A DNA stretch of 64,000 nucleotides from Rhodocyclales bacterium. Its GTDB lineage: Bacteria; Pseudomonadota; Gammaproteobacteria; Burkholderiales; Rhodocyclaceae. Positions 16,975 through 26,281 of the stretch are shown piece after piece. Numbering within the stretch: the stretch's first letter is position 1; every line of letters starts with the position of its first letter. Under the pieces are notes generated by a model. It had not been told where the DNA came from. It was given only the letters and a program-made list of their open reading frames with translations, and did not search any database. A program made the translations under genes and the position numbers. The DNA lies in contig JAPLQX010000019.1 in NCBI GenBank assembly GCA_026399435.1, forward strand, positions 154,557 through 218,556. Reading direction: 5' to 3'.

Positions 16975-18803
16975 CCATGTTCCACAACCCCCTGCCCGAA
17001 CTGACCCTGCCGCAGATGCTGCGCGAGAACGCGCGGCGCATGCCCGAGCGCATCGCCATCCGGCAGAAGGATTTCGGCATCTGGAACCCGATCACCTGGG
17101 ACGGCTACCACCGCCGCGCCTGCCATTTCGGCCTCGGCCTGCGGGCGCTGGGCCTGCCGTCCGGCGGCCGGGTCGGCATCATTGCCGAGAACCGCCTCGA
17201 ATGGGTGCTGAGCCAGATGGGCTGCGGCCTGGTCGGCGCCGTCGCGGTCGGCGTCTATTCCACCAGCCCGACCCTTGAAGTCGCCTATGTGCTCGGCCAT
17301 GCCGACGTCGATATCGTAGTCTGCGAAGACCAGGAACAGACCGACAAGGTGCTGGCCGCGCTCGATCAGTTGCCCTGCCTGAAGAAGATCGTGGTGATGG
17401 AGAAGAAGGGCCTGCGCAACACGCCCGCCGCACATCGCGACCGGGTGATCGCTTTCGACGAGGTCGAGGCGCTGGGTGTCGACTACGAGGCCGTGCATCG
17501 CACGCTGGTGGACGACGCGCTCGCCGCGCAGAAGCTCGGCGACCTCGCGCTGATGGTCTACACGTCGGGCTCCACCGGCAAGCCCAAGGGCGCGATGATC
17601 AGCTATGCCAACATCCGCGGCGTTGCGCCGGGCATCATCGAGCGGCTGGAACTCGATGCCGCGACCACGCATCTGTCCTACCTGCCGCTGTGCCACGTCG
17701 CCGAGCAGATGCTGACGACGTTCTGCCCGATCTATCTCGGCTCGCAGGTGAATTTCGGCGAGTCGATCCGTACCGTGCAGGAAGACCTGCGCGAACTGGC
17801 GCCGAGCATGTTCCTCGGCGTGCCGCGCATCTGGGAAAAGCTGCACGCGGCGATCAGCATCAAGATGCAGGAGACCGGCGGCCTGCGCCGCTGGCTGTTC
17901 GCCCGCGGCATGCAGGACTGCGCACCCTTCGCCGATAAATCGGCGCAGCAGCGCAGCTTCGGCGAACGCATGGTGTTCGCGGTGTATTACTGGCTGATCT
18001 TCCGCGCCCTGCAAAACTTCATCGGCCTGCGCGAAGTGCGCGTGGCGCTGACCGGCGCGGCGCCAATCTCGCCGGCGGTGATCCGCTTCTTCCGCACCCT
18101 CGGCGTGCCGCTGGTGGAAGTCTATGGCCTGACCGAAACCACCGGCATGATCACCGGGCAGCGCCTCGACCAGGTCCGCATCGGTACCGTGGGCACGCCC
18201 ATCCTCGGCGTCGAGCACCGCCTGTCGGCGCAGGGCGAACTGCAACTGCGCGGCGAGATGGTCTTCGCCGGCTACTACAAGAACCCGGAAGCGACGGCGG
18301 CATCGATCATCGACGGCTGGCTGCATACCGGCGACGTGGTCACGGAAAGCGACGGCCAGATCAGGATCGTCGACCGCCTCAAGGACATCATGATCACCGC
18401 CGGCGGCAAGAACCTGACGCCTTCCGAAATCGAAAACACGATGAAGGCCAGCCCCTACATCAAGGAATGCATCATCGTCGCCGACGGCCGCAAGTATGTC
18501 GCGGCGCTGATCCAGATCGACTTCGAGACAGTAGGCAAATGGGCCGAATCGCAGCGCCTCGCCTTCACCCATTTCCGTTCGCTGGTCGACATGCCGCAGG
18601 TGCGCGAACTGGTCGAGGCCGAGGTGAGGCGTGGCAACGAGCAGATGGCGCAAGTCGCGCATATCCGCAAGTTCCACCTGCTGACCAAGGAACTCGACCA
18701 CGATGACGGCGAAGTCACGGCCACCATGAAGGTGCGCCGCTCCAGCATCTACAAGACCTACGCTGACGAAATCGAGGCGCTGTTCGGCAAGGAGAAGGAA
18801 TGA
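16971..18803 (+). CDS. Long-chain-type acyl-CoA ligase (AMP-forming)
   Basis: 610 aa. Adenylate-forming enzyme of the FAA1/FadD15 long-chain class: P-loop VYTSGSTGKPKG (~residue 190), VEVYGLTETTG, GWLHTGDVV and ITAGGKNLTPSEIEN, with a C-terminal domain that includes HDDGEVTATMKVRR. Activates a carboxylic acid to its CoA thioester with ATP. Position after livGHMKF and before an enoyl-CoA hydratase suggests it traps the imported acid. The acid could be fatty, alicyclic or steroid-derived. Confidence 0.92.
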   Translation: MTMFHNPLPELTLPQMLRENARRMPERIAIRQKDFGIWNPITWDGYHRRACHFGLGLRALGLPSGGRVGIIAENRLEWVLSQMGCGLVGAVAVGVYSTSPTLEVAYVLGHADVDIVVCEDQEQTDKVLAALDQLPCLKKIVVMEKKGLRNTPAAHRDRVIAFDEVEALGVDYEAVHRTLVDDALAAQKLGDLALMVYTSGSTGKPKGAMISYANIRGVAPGIIERLELDAATTHLSYLPLCHVAEQMLTTFCPIYLGSQVNFGESIRTVQEDLRELAPSMFLGVPRIWEKLHAAISIKMQETGGLRRWLFARGMQDCAPFADKSAQQRSFGERMVFAVYYWLIFRALQNFIGLREVRVALTGAAPISPAVIRFFRTLGVPLVEVYGLTETTGMITGQRLDQVRIGTVGTPILGVEHRLSAQGELQLRGEMVFAGYYKNPEATAASIIDGWLHTGDVVTESDGQIRIVDRLKDIMITAGGKNLTPSEIENTMKASPYIKECIIVADGRKYVAALIQIDFETVGKWAESQRLAFTHFRSLVDMPQVRELVEAEVRRGNEQMAQVAHIRKFHLLTKELDHDDGEVTATMKVRRSSIYKTYADEIEALFGKEKE

Positions 18804-19606
18804 GCGGGGGTGAGGTTCTTCTGGAAACCGATGCCGCCAGCGGCATCGCTACCATCACCCTCAACCGGCCGCAAGCGCTCAATGCGCTCGACATGGCCAT
18901 GGCCGACGGCCTGCGCCATGCGACGAAGCACGTGGCCGGGGACGCGACGGTGCGCGCCGTGATCATCCAGGGCGCCGGCGAGCACTTCATGGCCGGCGGC
19001 GACATCAAAGCCTTCCATGAGACGCTGGACCATCCGGCCGCCGAACGGCGCGCCCTGTTGGAGCGCCTGATCGGCGAGGTGCACGAGGCCGTGACCAGCA
19101 TCCGCAGCATGGAAAAACCCGTGATTGCCGGCGTGCGCGGCGCCGTCGCCGGTTTCGGCTTCTCGTTGATGTCCGCCTGCGACCTCGCCATCGCCGCCGA
19201 CAACAGCTATTTCACGCTGGCCTATCGCCACATCGGCACCTCGCCCGATGGCGGCTCGACCTACGCCTTGCCGCGACTCATCGGCCTCAAGCAGGCCATG
19301 GAAATTGCAATGCTCGGCGAACGCTTCGGCGCGGCCCGCGCGCTGGAACTCGGCCTCGTCAATCGCATGGTGCCGCAAGCCGAACTGACGGCAGCCACGC
19401 AGGCCCTGGCAATGGAGCTGGCGAATGGCCCGACCATCGCGCTGGGCCGCACCAAGCGGCTCATCAACGAATCCCTCAACCGCAGCCTTGCGGAACAGTT
19501 GCAGGCTGAACAGGACAGCTTCGCCGCCTGCGCCATGACGCAGGATTTCGTGAGGGGTGTGCGCGCCTTCGTCGCGAAGCAGAAGCCGGGGTTCCTGGGC
19601 AACTGA
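18800..19606 (+). CDS. Enoyl-CoA hydratase/isomerase family protein
   Basis: 268 aa crotonase-fold protein. Oxyanion-hole motifs IQGAGEHFMAGGDIKAFHE and RGAVAGFGFSLMSACDLAIAADNSYF are clear. The usual hydratase Glu pair is only partly recognisable: one acidic position is replaced in SPDGGSTYALPRL, a pattern seen in isomerases and other crotonase members. Terminal gene of the liv operon by ATGA overlap; likely beta-oxidation-type processing of the imported acyl-CoA. Confidence 0.9.
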   Translation: MSGGEVLLETDAASGIATITLNRPQALNALDMAMADGLRHATKHVAGDATVRAVIIQGAGEHFMAGGDIKAFHETLDHPAAERRALLERLIGEVHEAVTSIRSMEKPVIAGVRGAVAGFGFSLMSACDLAIAADNSYFTLAYRHIGTSPDGGSTYALPRLIGLKQAMEIAMLGERFGAARALELGLVNRMVPQAELTAATQALAMELANGPTIALGRTKRLINESLNRSLAEQLQAEQDSFAACAMTQDFVRGVRAFVAKQKPGFLGN

Positions 19607-19624
19607 CAATGGCTTCCGGCTAAA

Positions 19625-19646
19625 AGTCGGCGCTGGTGGGACGGCG
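19625..19646 (+). repeat. 22-bp dispersed motif, copy b
   Basis: AGTCGGCGCT...GGACGGCG, 19 bp after the hydratase stop. The GTG used as start of the next ORF lies inside it. Direct partner of copy c at 20744. Confidence 0.75.
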
Positions 19647-20691
19647 ATGGTTCTTCGAGAGGCAGCTATTCAGGGGTTTCCGACGCTTGGAAAAGAGGCC
19701 GCGATCCATTGTCCACCTCGCGATCCAAAGTGTCATAGACGGCTTTGAAGGTACCCTGCTGCCGGGGTCGCCGGGAACGCTTGCCATGCGTTCCGGCACA
19801 GGGTTTTCCTACTGGTATCGCGTCTACTACTCCGTGCCGCGCAAGCAGTCGGAGACGCTGGTTTGCAAGGACGGGGATAGCGCAGCGCTGGCAGAGATGA
19901 GAGCGCGAATGGATTTTTCCGGCTGGGCGTCGGATCAGGTGTCGGCACTGCGCAAGCTGGGTTTTCAGGTGGCTGACAAGGCCGTGGCGCGCGTGCTGGT
20001 GGAGTTGCACAATCAGGGTGCGTTCGAGGCCGGTCTGGTATTGGTCGGTACGCTGGGCTATATGGCGTGGCTCAACGAGTTGGGCGTGATAGCGGTGGCG
20101 TCGCGCACGCAGGATATCGACCTTGCCCGCAGGCAGCCGTTGAAACTGGCGTCGCCATTGCCTTTCATGCGCACCATGCAGGCCACTGAATTACCTTTTT
20201 TTGCGGTACCGGGTTTGCCATCGAACAAGCCTTCGACGTCGGTCAAGCTGCCCGGCGTCGATGGTTTGCGCATCGACATGCTGGTGCCTGGCAAGACCCT
20301 GGGCGCGATTGTTCGCGTGCCGGAGTTGCAGTGGGCCGCGCAAAGCATTCCCTTTTACGATTATTTGCTGGCGGCACCGGAGCGGGCCGCCATGCTCGCC
20401 GGTGCGCAGTGCATTCCGGTCAGGTTGCCGCAGGCGGCACGCATGGTGTGGCACAAGCTGTATTCAAGTGCCAGGCGTCGCGGCTTTCCCGAGAAGGCCG
20501 CCAAGGACCGAAGTCAGGCGCTGACGCTTGCCGCGGCATTGGCGGGCGACGATGCGCGCGCATTGAAGAAAGCCGGTCGGGCCGCGCCGGATGACATGCT
20601 CAAGGCGATCAGGCCACACGTCAAAGTGTTACTGCAACAGTCGGGGTACCACCCTGAACTCTGCGATGTCTTGCAAGAGGTGCTTGCCTGA
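19636..20691 (+). CDS. Nucleotidyltransferase-fold protein (GSU2403/NTP_transf_8-like)
   Basis: Up to 351 aa. Central nucleotidyltransferase motif GVIAVASRTQDIDLARRQ (DxD-type acidic pair, ~residue 150) and a C-terminal helical part with KAAKDRSQALTLAAAL, the pattern of proteins named GSU2403-family nucleotidyltransferases. Role unknown; related folds occur in toxin and modification enzymes. The annotated GTG start lies inside the 22-bp motif and has no SD, so the true N-terminus may be further in (for example the ATG before RSGTGFSYWYRVYY). The gene is bracketed by direct copies of the 22-bp motif, as hipBA is. Confidence 0.72.
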   Translation: MGRRWFFERQLFRGFRRLEKRPRSIVHLAIQSVIDGFEGTLLPGSPGTLAMRSGTGFSYWYRVYYSVPRKQSETLVCKDGDSAALAEMRARMDFSGWASDQVSALRKLGFQVADKAVARVLVELHNQGAFEAGLVLVGTLGYMAWLNELGVIAVASRTQDIDLARRQPLKLASPLPFMRTMQATELPFFAVPGLPSNKPSTSVKLPGVDGLRIDMLVPGKTLGAIVRVPELQWAAQSIPFYDYLLAAPERAAMLAGAQCIPVRLPQAARMVWHKLYSSARRRGFPEKAAKDRSQALTLAAALAGDDARALKKAGRAAPDDMLKAIRPHVKVLLQQSGYHPELCDVLQEVLA

Positions 20692-20743
20692 TCCTGGAAG
20701 CGATATTGGGTCGGGTTCGGCATTGCCTGGAGCAAGCGCCAAT

Positions 20744-20765
20744 AGTCGGCGCCGGCGGAACGGCG
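20744..20765 (+). repeat. 22-bp dispersed motif, copy c
   Basis: AGTCGGCGCC...GAACGGCG, 53 bp downstream of the nucleotidyltransferase stop and 15 bp from the ogt stop. Same orientation as copy b. Confidence 0.75.
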
Positions 20766-20780
20766 GCTCGGGACGACTGC

Positions 20781-21278
20781 TTACAGCAAAGGCCCCTTCC
20801 AGACACCTTCCCGCGTTAGCAGGTCCTGTTTGCGTGCGAGGCCGCCTGCATAACCGGTCAGGCTGCCGTTGGCGCCCAGCACGCGGTGGCAGGGGACCAC
20901 AATGCTCCATGGGTTGCGCCCCACCGCCGCGCCGACGGCGCGCACCGCCAGCGGCTTGTGCAGTTGCGCGGCGAGGGCGCCATAGCTGGTGGTGGCACCC
21001 CACGGAATCGCCACCAGGGCCTCCCACACGCTGCGCTGAAATGTTGTGCCCCAGGCGGCCGCGCGCGGCGTCTTGAACTGCCGGCATTGGCCGCGGAAAT
21101 ACGCCTGCAGTTCTTCGGCGGCTTGATCGAGCCAGCGCTGGGATTTCACTGCTTGCCACGCGGATGCATCCGGATGGTGGCGCTGGCCTTCGAACCACAC
21201 ACCCGCCAGGCCGGCATCGCCGGCAGCCAGCAGCATGGGGCCCAATGGGGTGGCGATGGTTTTGCAGACGAGTTTCAT
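20781..21278 (-). CDS. ogt: Methylated-DNA--protein-cysteine methyltransferase
   Basis: 165 aa from the ATG at 21278 with SD GGAGG; the longer track ORF runs into ada/alkA. The active-site IVVPCHRVLGANGSLTGYAGG is intact, preceded by the arginine-finger/HTH region YGALAAQLHKPLAVRAVGAAVGRNP. Removes O6-methylguanine damage stoichiometrically. Immediately downstream of, and overlapping by 4 nt, the ada/alkA fusion, so the two make an alkylation-repair operon. Confidence 0.95.
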   Translation of the reverse strand: MKLVCKTIATPLGPMLLAAGDAGLAGVWFEGQRHHPDASAWQAVKSQRWLDQAAEELQAYFRGQCRQFKTPRAAAWGTTFQRSVWEALVAIPWGATTSYGALAAQLHKPLAVRAVGAAVGRNPWSIVVPCHRVLGANGSLTGYAGGLARKQDLLTREGVWKGPLL

Positions 21279-22795
21279 GGTGATCCTCCGTGCCAGAGTC
21301 GAATGACGGCGTAGCTGCGCCAGGGTTGCCACGCGCTTGCCAGCGCGGTGGCCGCGCGCGCCGGTTGTGGGCCGTCGCGTACGCCGAGGCGCTGCTGCAC
21401 CACGATGTCGCCCGCCGGAAACGCATCGGGCCAGCGCAAGGCGCGCATGGCAATGTATTGCGCGGTCCATTCGCCGATGCCGGGCAGGCCCATCAAGGCC
21501 AGCACCGTGGCTTGCACCTGCGGGCCGGGCTTCAAGTCCAGGCCGCCATGCAGCACGGCCTGGGCCAATGCCTGGATGGCTTTTTGGCGTTGCCGCACGA
21601 TGCCCAGTTGCCCCAGCTCGTCGGCCGAGGCTTGCAGCAAGGCAGTGGGTGTCGGAAACGCATGCGTGAGTTGCGGCCACGGCGTGACCAGCGGCTCGCC
21701 CAGGGTCTGCACCAGGCGCCGGGTGAGCGTGCGCGCTGCCGCCACGGTGACCTGCTGGCCCAACACCGCGCGCACTGCCAGCTCGAAGCCGTCCCAGGCG
21801 CCCGGCACGCGCCAGCCGGCGCAATGCGCAAAGTCGCGGGCCAGCACCGCCTCGATGGCCAGCGGGTCGGCGTCGAGGTCCAGCGCCCAGCGCACCTGTT
21901 GCAGGACGGCCGGCAAGACGGGCAGCAGGCTGTCGGAGAGCTGCACATGAACCCGATGCGCCGCGGCCTCGAACTGCAGGCGCACCCAGCCCAGGTGGCT
22001 GCGCTTGCCTGCCGACATGCGCACGATGCGCACGAACTCGCCGGTGCTGTCCTCGCCCGTACTGTCGTCGCCCGCACTGTCCTCGCCTATGGTGCAGAGC
22101 TCCAGGCCCGGCACGGCGCGTTGAGCCAGGAATTTCATCATGGCCGCTTCGTCATAGGGCGGGCGGTAGGCCAACTTCAGGCGCACGTCGCTGGCGGCCT
22201 GGCCCTCGCGCCGGCAGGCCGACGGCGTCAGGCGGTAGTGGCTGGCAAACGCGGTGTTGAAGCGGCGCTGGCTGGCAAAGCCGCTGAGCAGGGCAATTCG
22301 GGCAATCGGCAGGGCGGTGTCGCAAAGCAGCTGCTTGGCCAGCAGCAGGCGACGCGTCTGGCGGTATTGCGAGGGCGTCACGCCAAGGTGCTGCGTCAGG
22401 ATGCGGTGCATGTGGCGCTCGCTGACACCCAGGCGCGCGGCCAGGTCGGCGATGCGCAGCGGCGCGTCGGCCAGGGCTTCGGCGCTGTCGAGCAGCTGCA
22501 TGGCCTGCATCGCGAGTATCTGGCTGGCGTCCTGTGTCGACCAGTGCGTCAGGGCCGCCGGGGCCAGCTCGGGGCGGCAGCGCAGGCAGGGGCGAAAGCC
22601 TGCCCCTTCGGCGCGCGCGGCGCTGGCAAAGAACAGGCAGTTCTTCGCCAGCGGCGAGCGCACCTTGCACACCGGGCGACAGTAAATGCCCGTGGTCTTG
22701 ACCGCCGTGAAAAAGTGACCGTCGAAACGCGCATCGCGCGACAGCACGGCCTGGTAGCAGGCGGCGGGATCGAGCGGAGTTTGGGGAGAGGCCAT
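21275..22795 (-). CDS. Ada-type regulator / AlkA 3-methyladenine glycosylase fusion
   Basis: 506 aa with three parts. Residues ~1-80: Ada Zn/methyl-acceptor domain with the four Cys (GIYCRPVC, RPCLRCRPE). Residues ~85-195: AraC-type HTH (LAARLGVSERHMHRILTQHLGVTP). Residues ~200-506: AlkA N-domain and HhH-GPD glycosylase (VLALMGLPGIGEWTAQYIAMR, catalytic Asp in PAGDIVV). Combines sensing of DNA methylphosphotriesters, transcription activation and base excision. An acidic Asp/Thr/Gly repeat (EDSAGDDSTGEDSTGE, ~residue 245) interrupts the AlkA N-domain. Codon use is similar to its neighbours. Confidence 0.93.
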   Translation of the reverse strand: MASPQTPLDPAACYQAVLSRDARFDGHFFTAVKTTGIYCRPVCKVRSPLAKNCLFFASAARAEGAGFRPCLRCRPELAPAALTHWSTQDASQILAMQAMQLLDSAEALADAPLRIADLAARLGVSERHMHRILTQHLGVTPSQYRQTRRLLLAKQLLCDTALPIARIALLSGFASQRRFNTAFASHYRLTPSACRREGQAASDVRLKLAYRPPYDEAAMMKFLAQRAVPGLELCTIGEDSAGDDSTGEDSTGEFVRIVRMSAGKRSHLGWVRLQFEAAAHRVHVQLSDSLLPVLPAVLQQVRWALDLDADPLAIEAVLARDFAHCAGWRVPGAWDGFELAVRAVLGQQVTVAAARTLTRRLVQTLGEPLVTPWPQLTHAFPTPTALLQASADELGQLGIVRQRQKAIQALAQAVLHGGLDLKPGPQVQATVLALMGLPGIGEWTAQYIAMRALRWPDAFPAGDIVVQQRLGVRDGPQPARAATALASAWQPWRSYAVIRLWHGGSP

Positions 22796-22863
22796 GCCTG
22801 CATGTTACCCAGACCCGGGGCGCGCAGTAGCCGTTTTCGGACATGTACTTGGGGGCTGGCCGC

Positions 22864-22996
22864 GCTCTCCCCCTTCAAGGGGGAGTAGGAGGGGGATGGG
22901 GCATCGAGGCGGTAAGCACGCTCACAATTCCCCATCCCCACCCCGGCCCCCCAATCGCAAACGTCGCATGCGACCTTCCCCTTGAAGGGGAGGGAG
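22864..22996. repeat. Intergenic CCCTTCAAGGG-type repeat cluster, copy 3
   Basis: Starts with CCCCCTTCAAGGGGG and ends with CCCCTTGAAGGGG, so the whole ~130-bp element has inverted ends. The right 65 bp, including GTCGCATGCGAC, are nearly identical to copy 2 at 12.90-12.97 kb. Confidence 0.8.
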
Positions 22997-23040
22997 ATTC
23001 AGCTTGATTTGCTTTGTTGACAGCCCGGATCGCCGTGCTG

Positions 23041-26000
23041 TCAGCCATTCTCCGGCGGGAATCCAGACTGCCGGGCGAACTGCTCGAACCCTTCTATGGG
23101 CAGCGGCCGGCTGAAGAAATAGCCTTGGTAGGCATGGCAGCCTTCACTGGCCAGGAAATCGCGCTGCGCTTCCGTTTCGACACCTTCCGCGATCACGGCC
23201 AGGCCGAGGCTCTGGGCCAGCGCGACGACGGTTCGCGCAATCGCGGCATCGTTGGGGTCGGTGAGCACGTCGCGCACGAACGACTGGTCGATCTTCAACT
23301 GGTCCAGCGGCAGGCGCTTCAGGTAGGAGAGCGACGAATAGCCGGTGCCGAAGTCATCCAGCGCGAAACCCACGCCCGCGGCCTTCAGCTCGAACATTTT
23401 CTGGATGATCTCTTCGACGTTATGTACCAGCAGGCTCTCGGTCAATTCCAGCTTCAGCCTCCGCGGATCGGCGCCGGTGGTTTTGAGCACCGCCAGCACC
23501 TGATTCACGAAGTCGGGCTGCTTGATTTGCTGGGCGCTGACATTGACCGCGATTGTCAGATGGGCCATCTCCGGTTGCGCGGCCCATTTTGCCAATTGGG
23601 TACAGGCAGTTTCCAATACCCAGTGGCCCAGGGGCAGGATGATCCCGGTTTCTTCGGCCAGGGGAATGAACTCGGCAGGCGACACCATGCCGCGATCGGG
23701 ATGCTGCCAGCGCACCAGTGCCTCTGCGCCTATGGCGCGGCCCTTGCCGACCACCTGGGCCTGGTAGTGGAGCACGAACTGGTTTCCCGCGACGGCCCGG
23801 CGCAGGCCTTCCTCCAGCGCCGCGCGTTCCTTGACGACCGACTCCATGGCCGGATCGAAGAAACGGAATGCGTTGCGTCCGGCTTCCTTGGCCTTGTACA
23901 TGGCCAGATCGGCCTGCTTCATCAAGTCGTCGATGCTGGTGAGCTGGTCTCTGAACAGCGTGACACCAACACTTGCGGTGCTGTGGAAAGCCACGCTGTT
24001 GAGTTGATAGGCTTGGTTGAGTGCCGCGAGAATCTTCTCGGCCACCGCTTCGACGCCGGTGGCGGCATCCCGTTCGTTCTCGCTCAGGTTCGCCAGCATC
24101 ACCACAAATTCATCGCCGCCCAGCCGCGCCACGGTGTCGCCCTCGCGCACGCACAGCGTCAGGCGCTGTGCCACCTGCCTCAGCAGCAGGTCGCCCATGT
24201 CATGGCCGAGCGTGTCGTTGAGCGTCTTGAAATGGTCGAGGTCGATGAACAGCAGCGCACCGTGGCTGTCGTTGCGGGAACTGGCGGTCATGGCCTGATT
24301 CAGGCGATCCAGCAACAGCGTCCTGTTCGGGAGGCCCGTCAGCTGGTCGAAGAAGGCCAGCTCCTCGATCCTGTCTTCTGCCTGCTTGCGTTCGGTAATG
24401 TCGAAATGCGTGCCGATGTAATGCGTCACGGCGCCATCGTCGTTTTTCACCGCTGTGATGGTGAGCCACTTCGGGTAGATCTCGCCATTCTTGCGCCGGT
24501 CCCAAACCTCCCCCTGCCATCCGCCGGTGCGGCCGATGGTCTCCCACATGTCGCGATAAAACTCCTTGCTGTGGCGGCCCGACTTGAGCAGCCGCGGCGT
24601 CTGGCCCACGGCTTCCTCGGCGGTGTAGCCGGTGATCGCGGTGAAAGCCCGATTGATCCGCAGGATCACGCCGGCGGCGTCGGTGATTACCATACCTTCC
24701 TGCGACTCGAACGCGGCGGCGGCGATGCGCAGGCTTTGCTCGGTCGCCTTGAGGTCCGAAATATTGCGCCCGGTGCCATGGTATCCGGTGAAACGTCCCG
24801 ATTCATCAAACAGCGGTTCACCGCTGACGCTGTACCAGCGCACCTCGCCGAATTCACCAGTAATGGCGTATTCAAAATGCCTGAACGGAAGACGGGCCTC
24901 AAGAATGGCGCGGTGTGTCGCCCATTGCTCGGGCATCAGCTTGATATTGAGCTCCCAGCGGGTCCTGCCCAAGGTCCCGGCCGGTGGCGTGAAGCCGATG
25001 GCAAAATCCCCGGAGAATTCCACAAACCGGAACTGCTCGTCTTGCTGCCAGAACCAGTCGGACGACATCGCCGAAAGAGCCTGAAAACGCTTTTCGCTGC
25101 TCTTCAGTGCCGCTTCGCGCTGCCCCAGGGTTTCCAGCAGGTGATTGAAGCCGCCAATCAGATCGCCGATTTCGTCTTGCCGTGCGATGGGCAAGGCCTG
25201 CGGCGGCTGTCCTGATTCGGACTGGGTGGTAAGCACTTTCGCGGCATCGAGCAGCGGCGAAAGTTCGCGGCGCAGCATCCACCACGTCAGGCCACCCGCC
25301 AGCAGGGACAGCAACAGCGTGGCGAGCAGCATGCGTTGCTGCAGCACATCGATCGAGGCAAAGGCTTCCGCCGTCGGCAGTATGACCGATGTATACCAGC
25401 CGGCGATGGGCACCTGCTTTACCGAGACCAGCACTTCCAGTCCGTGGGGATTGACGACGATCGCAGAGCCCTCGTAGCCCTGCATGAAACGGTCGATCCA
25501 CGGATTGACGCCGGGGGCGGGAAGCACTTCCATGATGCGGGACTTGTCGAAGGCGGCGACGATCATCCTGTTTTGCGGTGTGATCAGAAAAGCCCCGCCG
25601 GTCTTGCCGTACGTGCTGTCCGTAATCTGGTTCAGGAAATTGGCCGCGCCCAGGTTGATCACTCCCACCAAGGCCCCGATGACTTTGCCTTGTGCGTTGC
25701 GAATGGGAACCGCCATGTCGAAAACGGGCAGTAGCGGTTTTTTGCCCATGACGGGCTGGCCGATGGTGGGTTTCCCCTCGGTCAGCGTTTTGATCAGGTA
25801 GTCCCTGTCCCGGTAATTGATTCCGATCCGCTGCGCCGAGCGTGGCACCTCGGCAATCGCAGTGCCGTCGAGATTGACGGCAAGTGCGCCGCCATTGAAC
25901 AGGATTTCAACAGCCGGCAGTTGCAGCAGGCGTGCCTGCAGGGCGGTGGCATTGTCCATCATGGCCGGGCTTATGCTCGCGGCAGCGCCTGCCAGCAATT

Positions 26001-26196
26001 TCAGCCGCAAGGCCAACTCATTGTTGATATTGGCCCCGATCAGGGAAACGGCCGCGAACTGCTGTTCGCTCAGCTGGCGCTCCAGATCGTTGCGCAACAT
26101 CCGGCTGGAGTAAAGCGCAAGCGACCAGATGCTGGCCAGGAAGATGGCCAGGGTGAACAGCGTCACTCTTGTCTTCAGTGAGTTCCAGTGAAACAT
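23041..26196 (-). CDS. Membrane dCache-HAMP-PAS-PAS-GGDEF-EAL protein
   Basis: About 1050 aa. TM1 near residues 10-30, a periplasmic dCache-type sensor (~35-280), TM2 (LLATLLLSLLAGGLTWWML), HAMP-like linker, two PAS domains (~residues 380-620), then GGDEF with intact ARLGGDEF and EAL with intact GAEALVRW, LDDFGTGYSS and AEGVET. Both cyclase and phosphodiesterase signatures are complete, so it may make or degrade cyclic-di-GMP depending on the signal. I prefer the ATG at 26196 (MFHWNSLKTRV) over the TTG at 26214. Single gene; the small-molecule ligand of the Cache domain is unknown. Confidence 0.94.
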   Translation of the reverse strand: MFHWNSLKTRVTLFTLAIFLASIWSLALYSSRMLRNDLERQLSEQQFAAVSLIGANINNELALRLKLLAGAAASISPAMMDNATALQARLLQLPAVEILFNGGALAVNLDGTAIAEVPRSAQRIGINYRDRDYLIKTLTEGKPTIGQPVMGKKPLLPVFDMAVPIRNAQGKVIGALVGVINLGAANFLNQITDSTYGKTGGAFLITPQNRMIVAAFDKSRIMEVLPAPGVNPWIDRFMQGYEGSAIVVNPHGLEVLVSVKQVPIAGWYTSVILPTAEAFASIDVLQQRMLLATLLLSLLAGGLTWWMLRRELSPLLDAAKVLTTQSESGQPPQALPIARQDEIGDLIGGFNHLLETLGQREAALKSSEKRFQALSAMSSDWFWQQDEQFRFVEFSGDFAIGFTPPAGTLGRTRWELNIKLMPEQWATHRAILEARLPFRHFEYAITGEFGEVRWYSVSGEPLFDESGRFTGYHGTGRNISDLKATEQSLRIAAAAFESQEGMVITDAAGVILRINRAFTAITGYTAEEAVGQTPRLLKSGRHSKEFYRDMWETIGRTGGWQGEVWDRRKNGEIYPKWLTITAVKNDDGAVTHYIGTHFDITERKQAEDRIEELAFFDQLTGLPNRTLLLDRLNQAMTASSRNDSHGALLFIDLDHFKTLNDTLGHDMGDLLLRQVAQRLTLCVREGDTVARLGGDEFVVMLANLSENERDAATGVEAVAEKILAALNQAYQLNSVAFHSTASVGVTLFRDQLTSIDDLMKQADLAMYKAKEAGRNAFRFFDPAMESVVKERAALEEGLRRAVAGNQFVLHYQAQVVGKGRAIGAEALVRWQHPDRGMVSPAEFIPLAEETGIILPLGHWVLETACTQLAKWAAQPEMAHLTIAVNVSAQQIKQPDFVNQVLAVLKTTGADPRRLKLELTESLLVHNVEEIIQKMFELKAAGVGFALDDFGTGYSSLSYLKRLPLDQLKIDQSFVRDVLTDPNDAAIARTVVALAQSLGLAVIAEGVETEAQRDFLASEGCHAYQGYFFSRPLPIEGFEQFARQSGFPPENG

Positions 26197-26258
26197 ACCG
26201 AAATTTAAACCCAATGCTCCCTGCTAACCAGCGTGATTTGCTTTTCGAAGGCTGGCCC

Positions 26259-26280
26259 CGCCGTATCGTTAGCGCCGACT
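26259..26280 (-). repeat. 22-bp dispersed motif, copy h
   Basis: Minus-strand AGTCGGCGCT...ATACGGCG, immediately 3' of the hflX stop codon and inverted relative to copies a-e and g. Confidence 0.7.
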
Positions 26281-26281
26281 T

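Noticed and set aside
16944-18701. 585-aa antisense ORF across the acyl-CoA ligase
   Set aside because: Shadow frame; the sense frame has all AMP-ligase motifs and operon overlaps on both sides.
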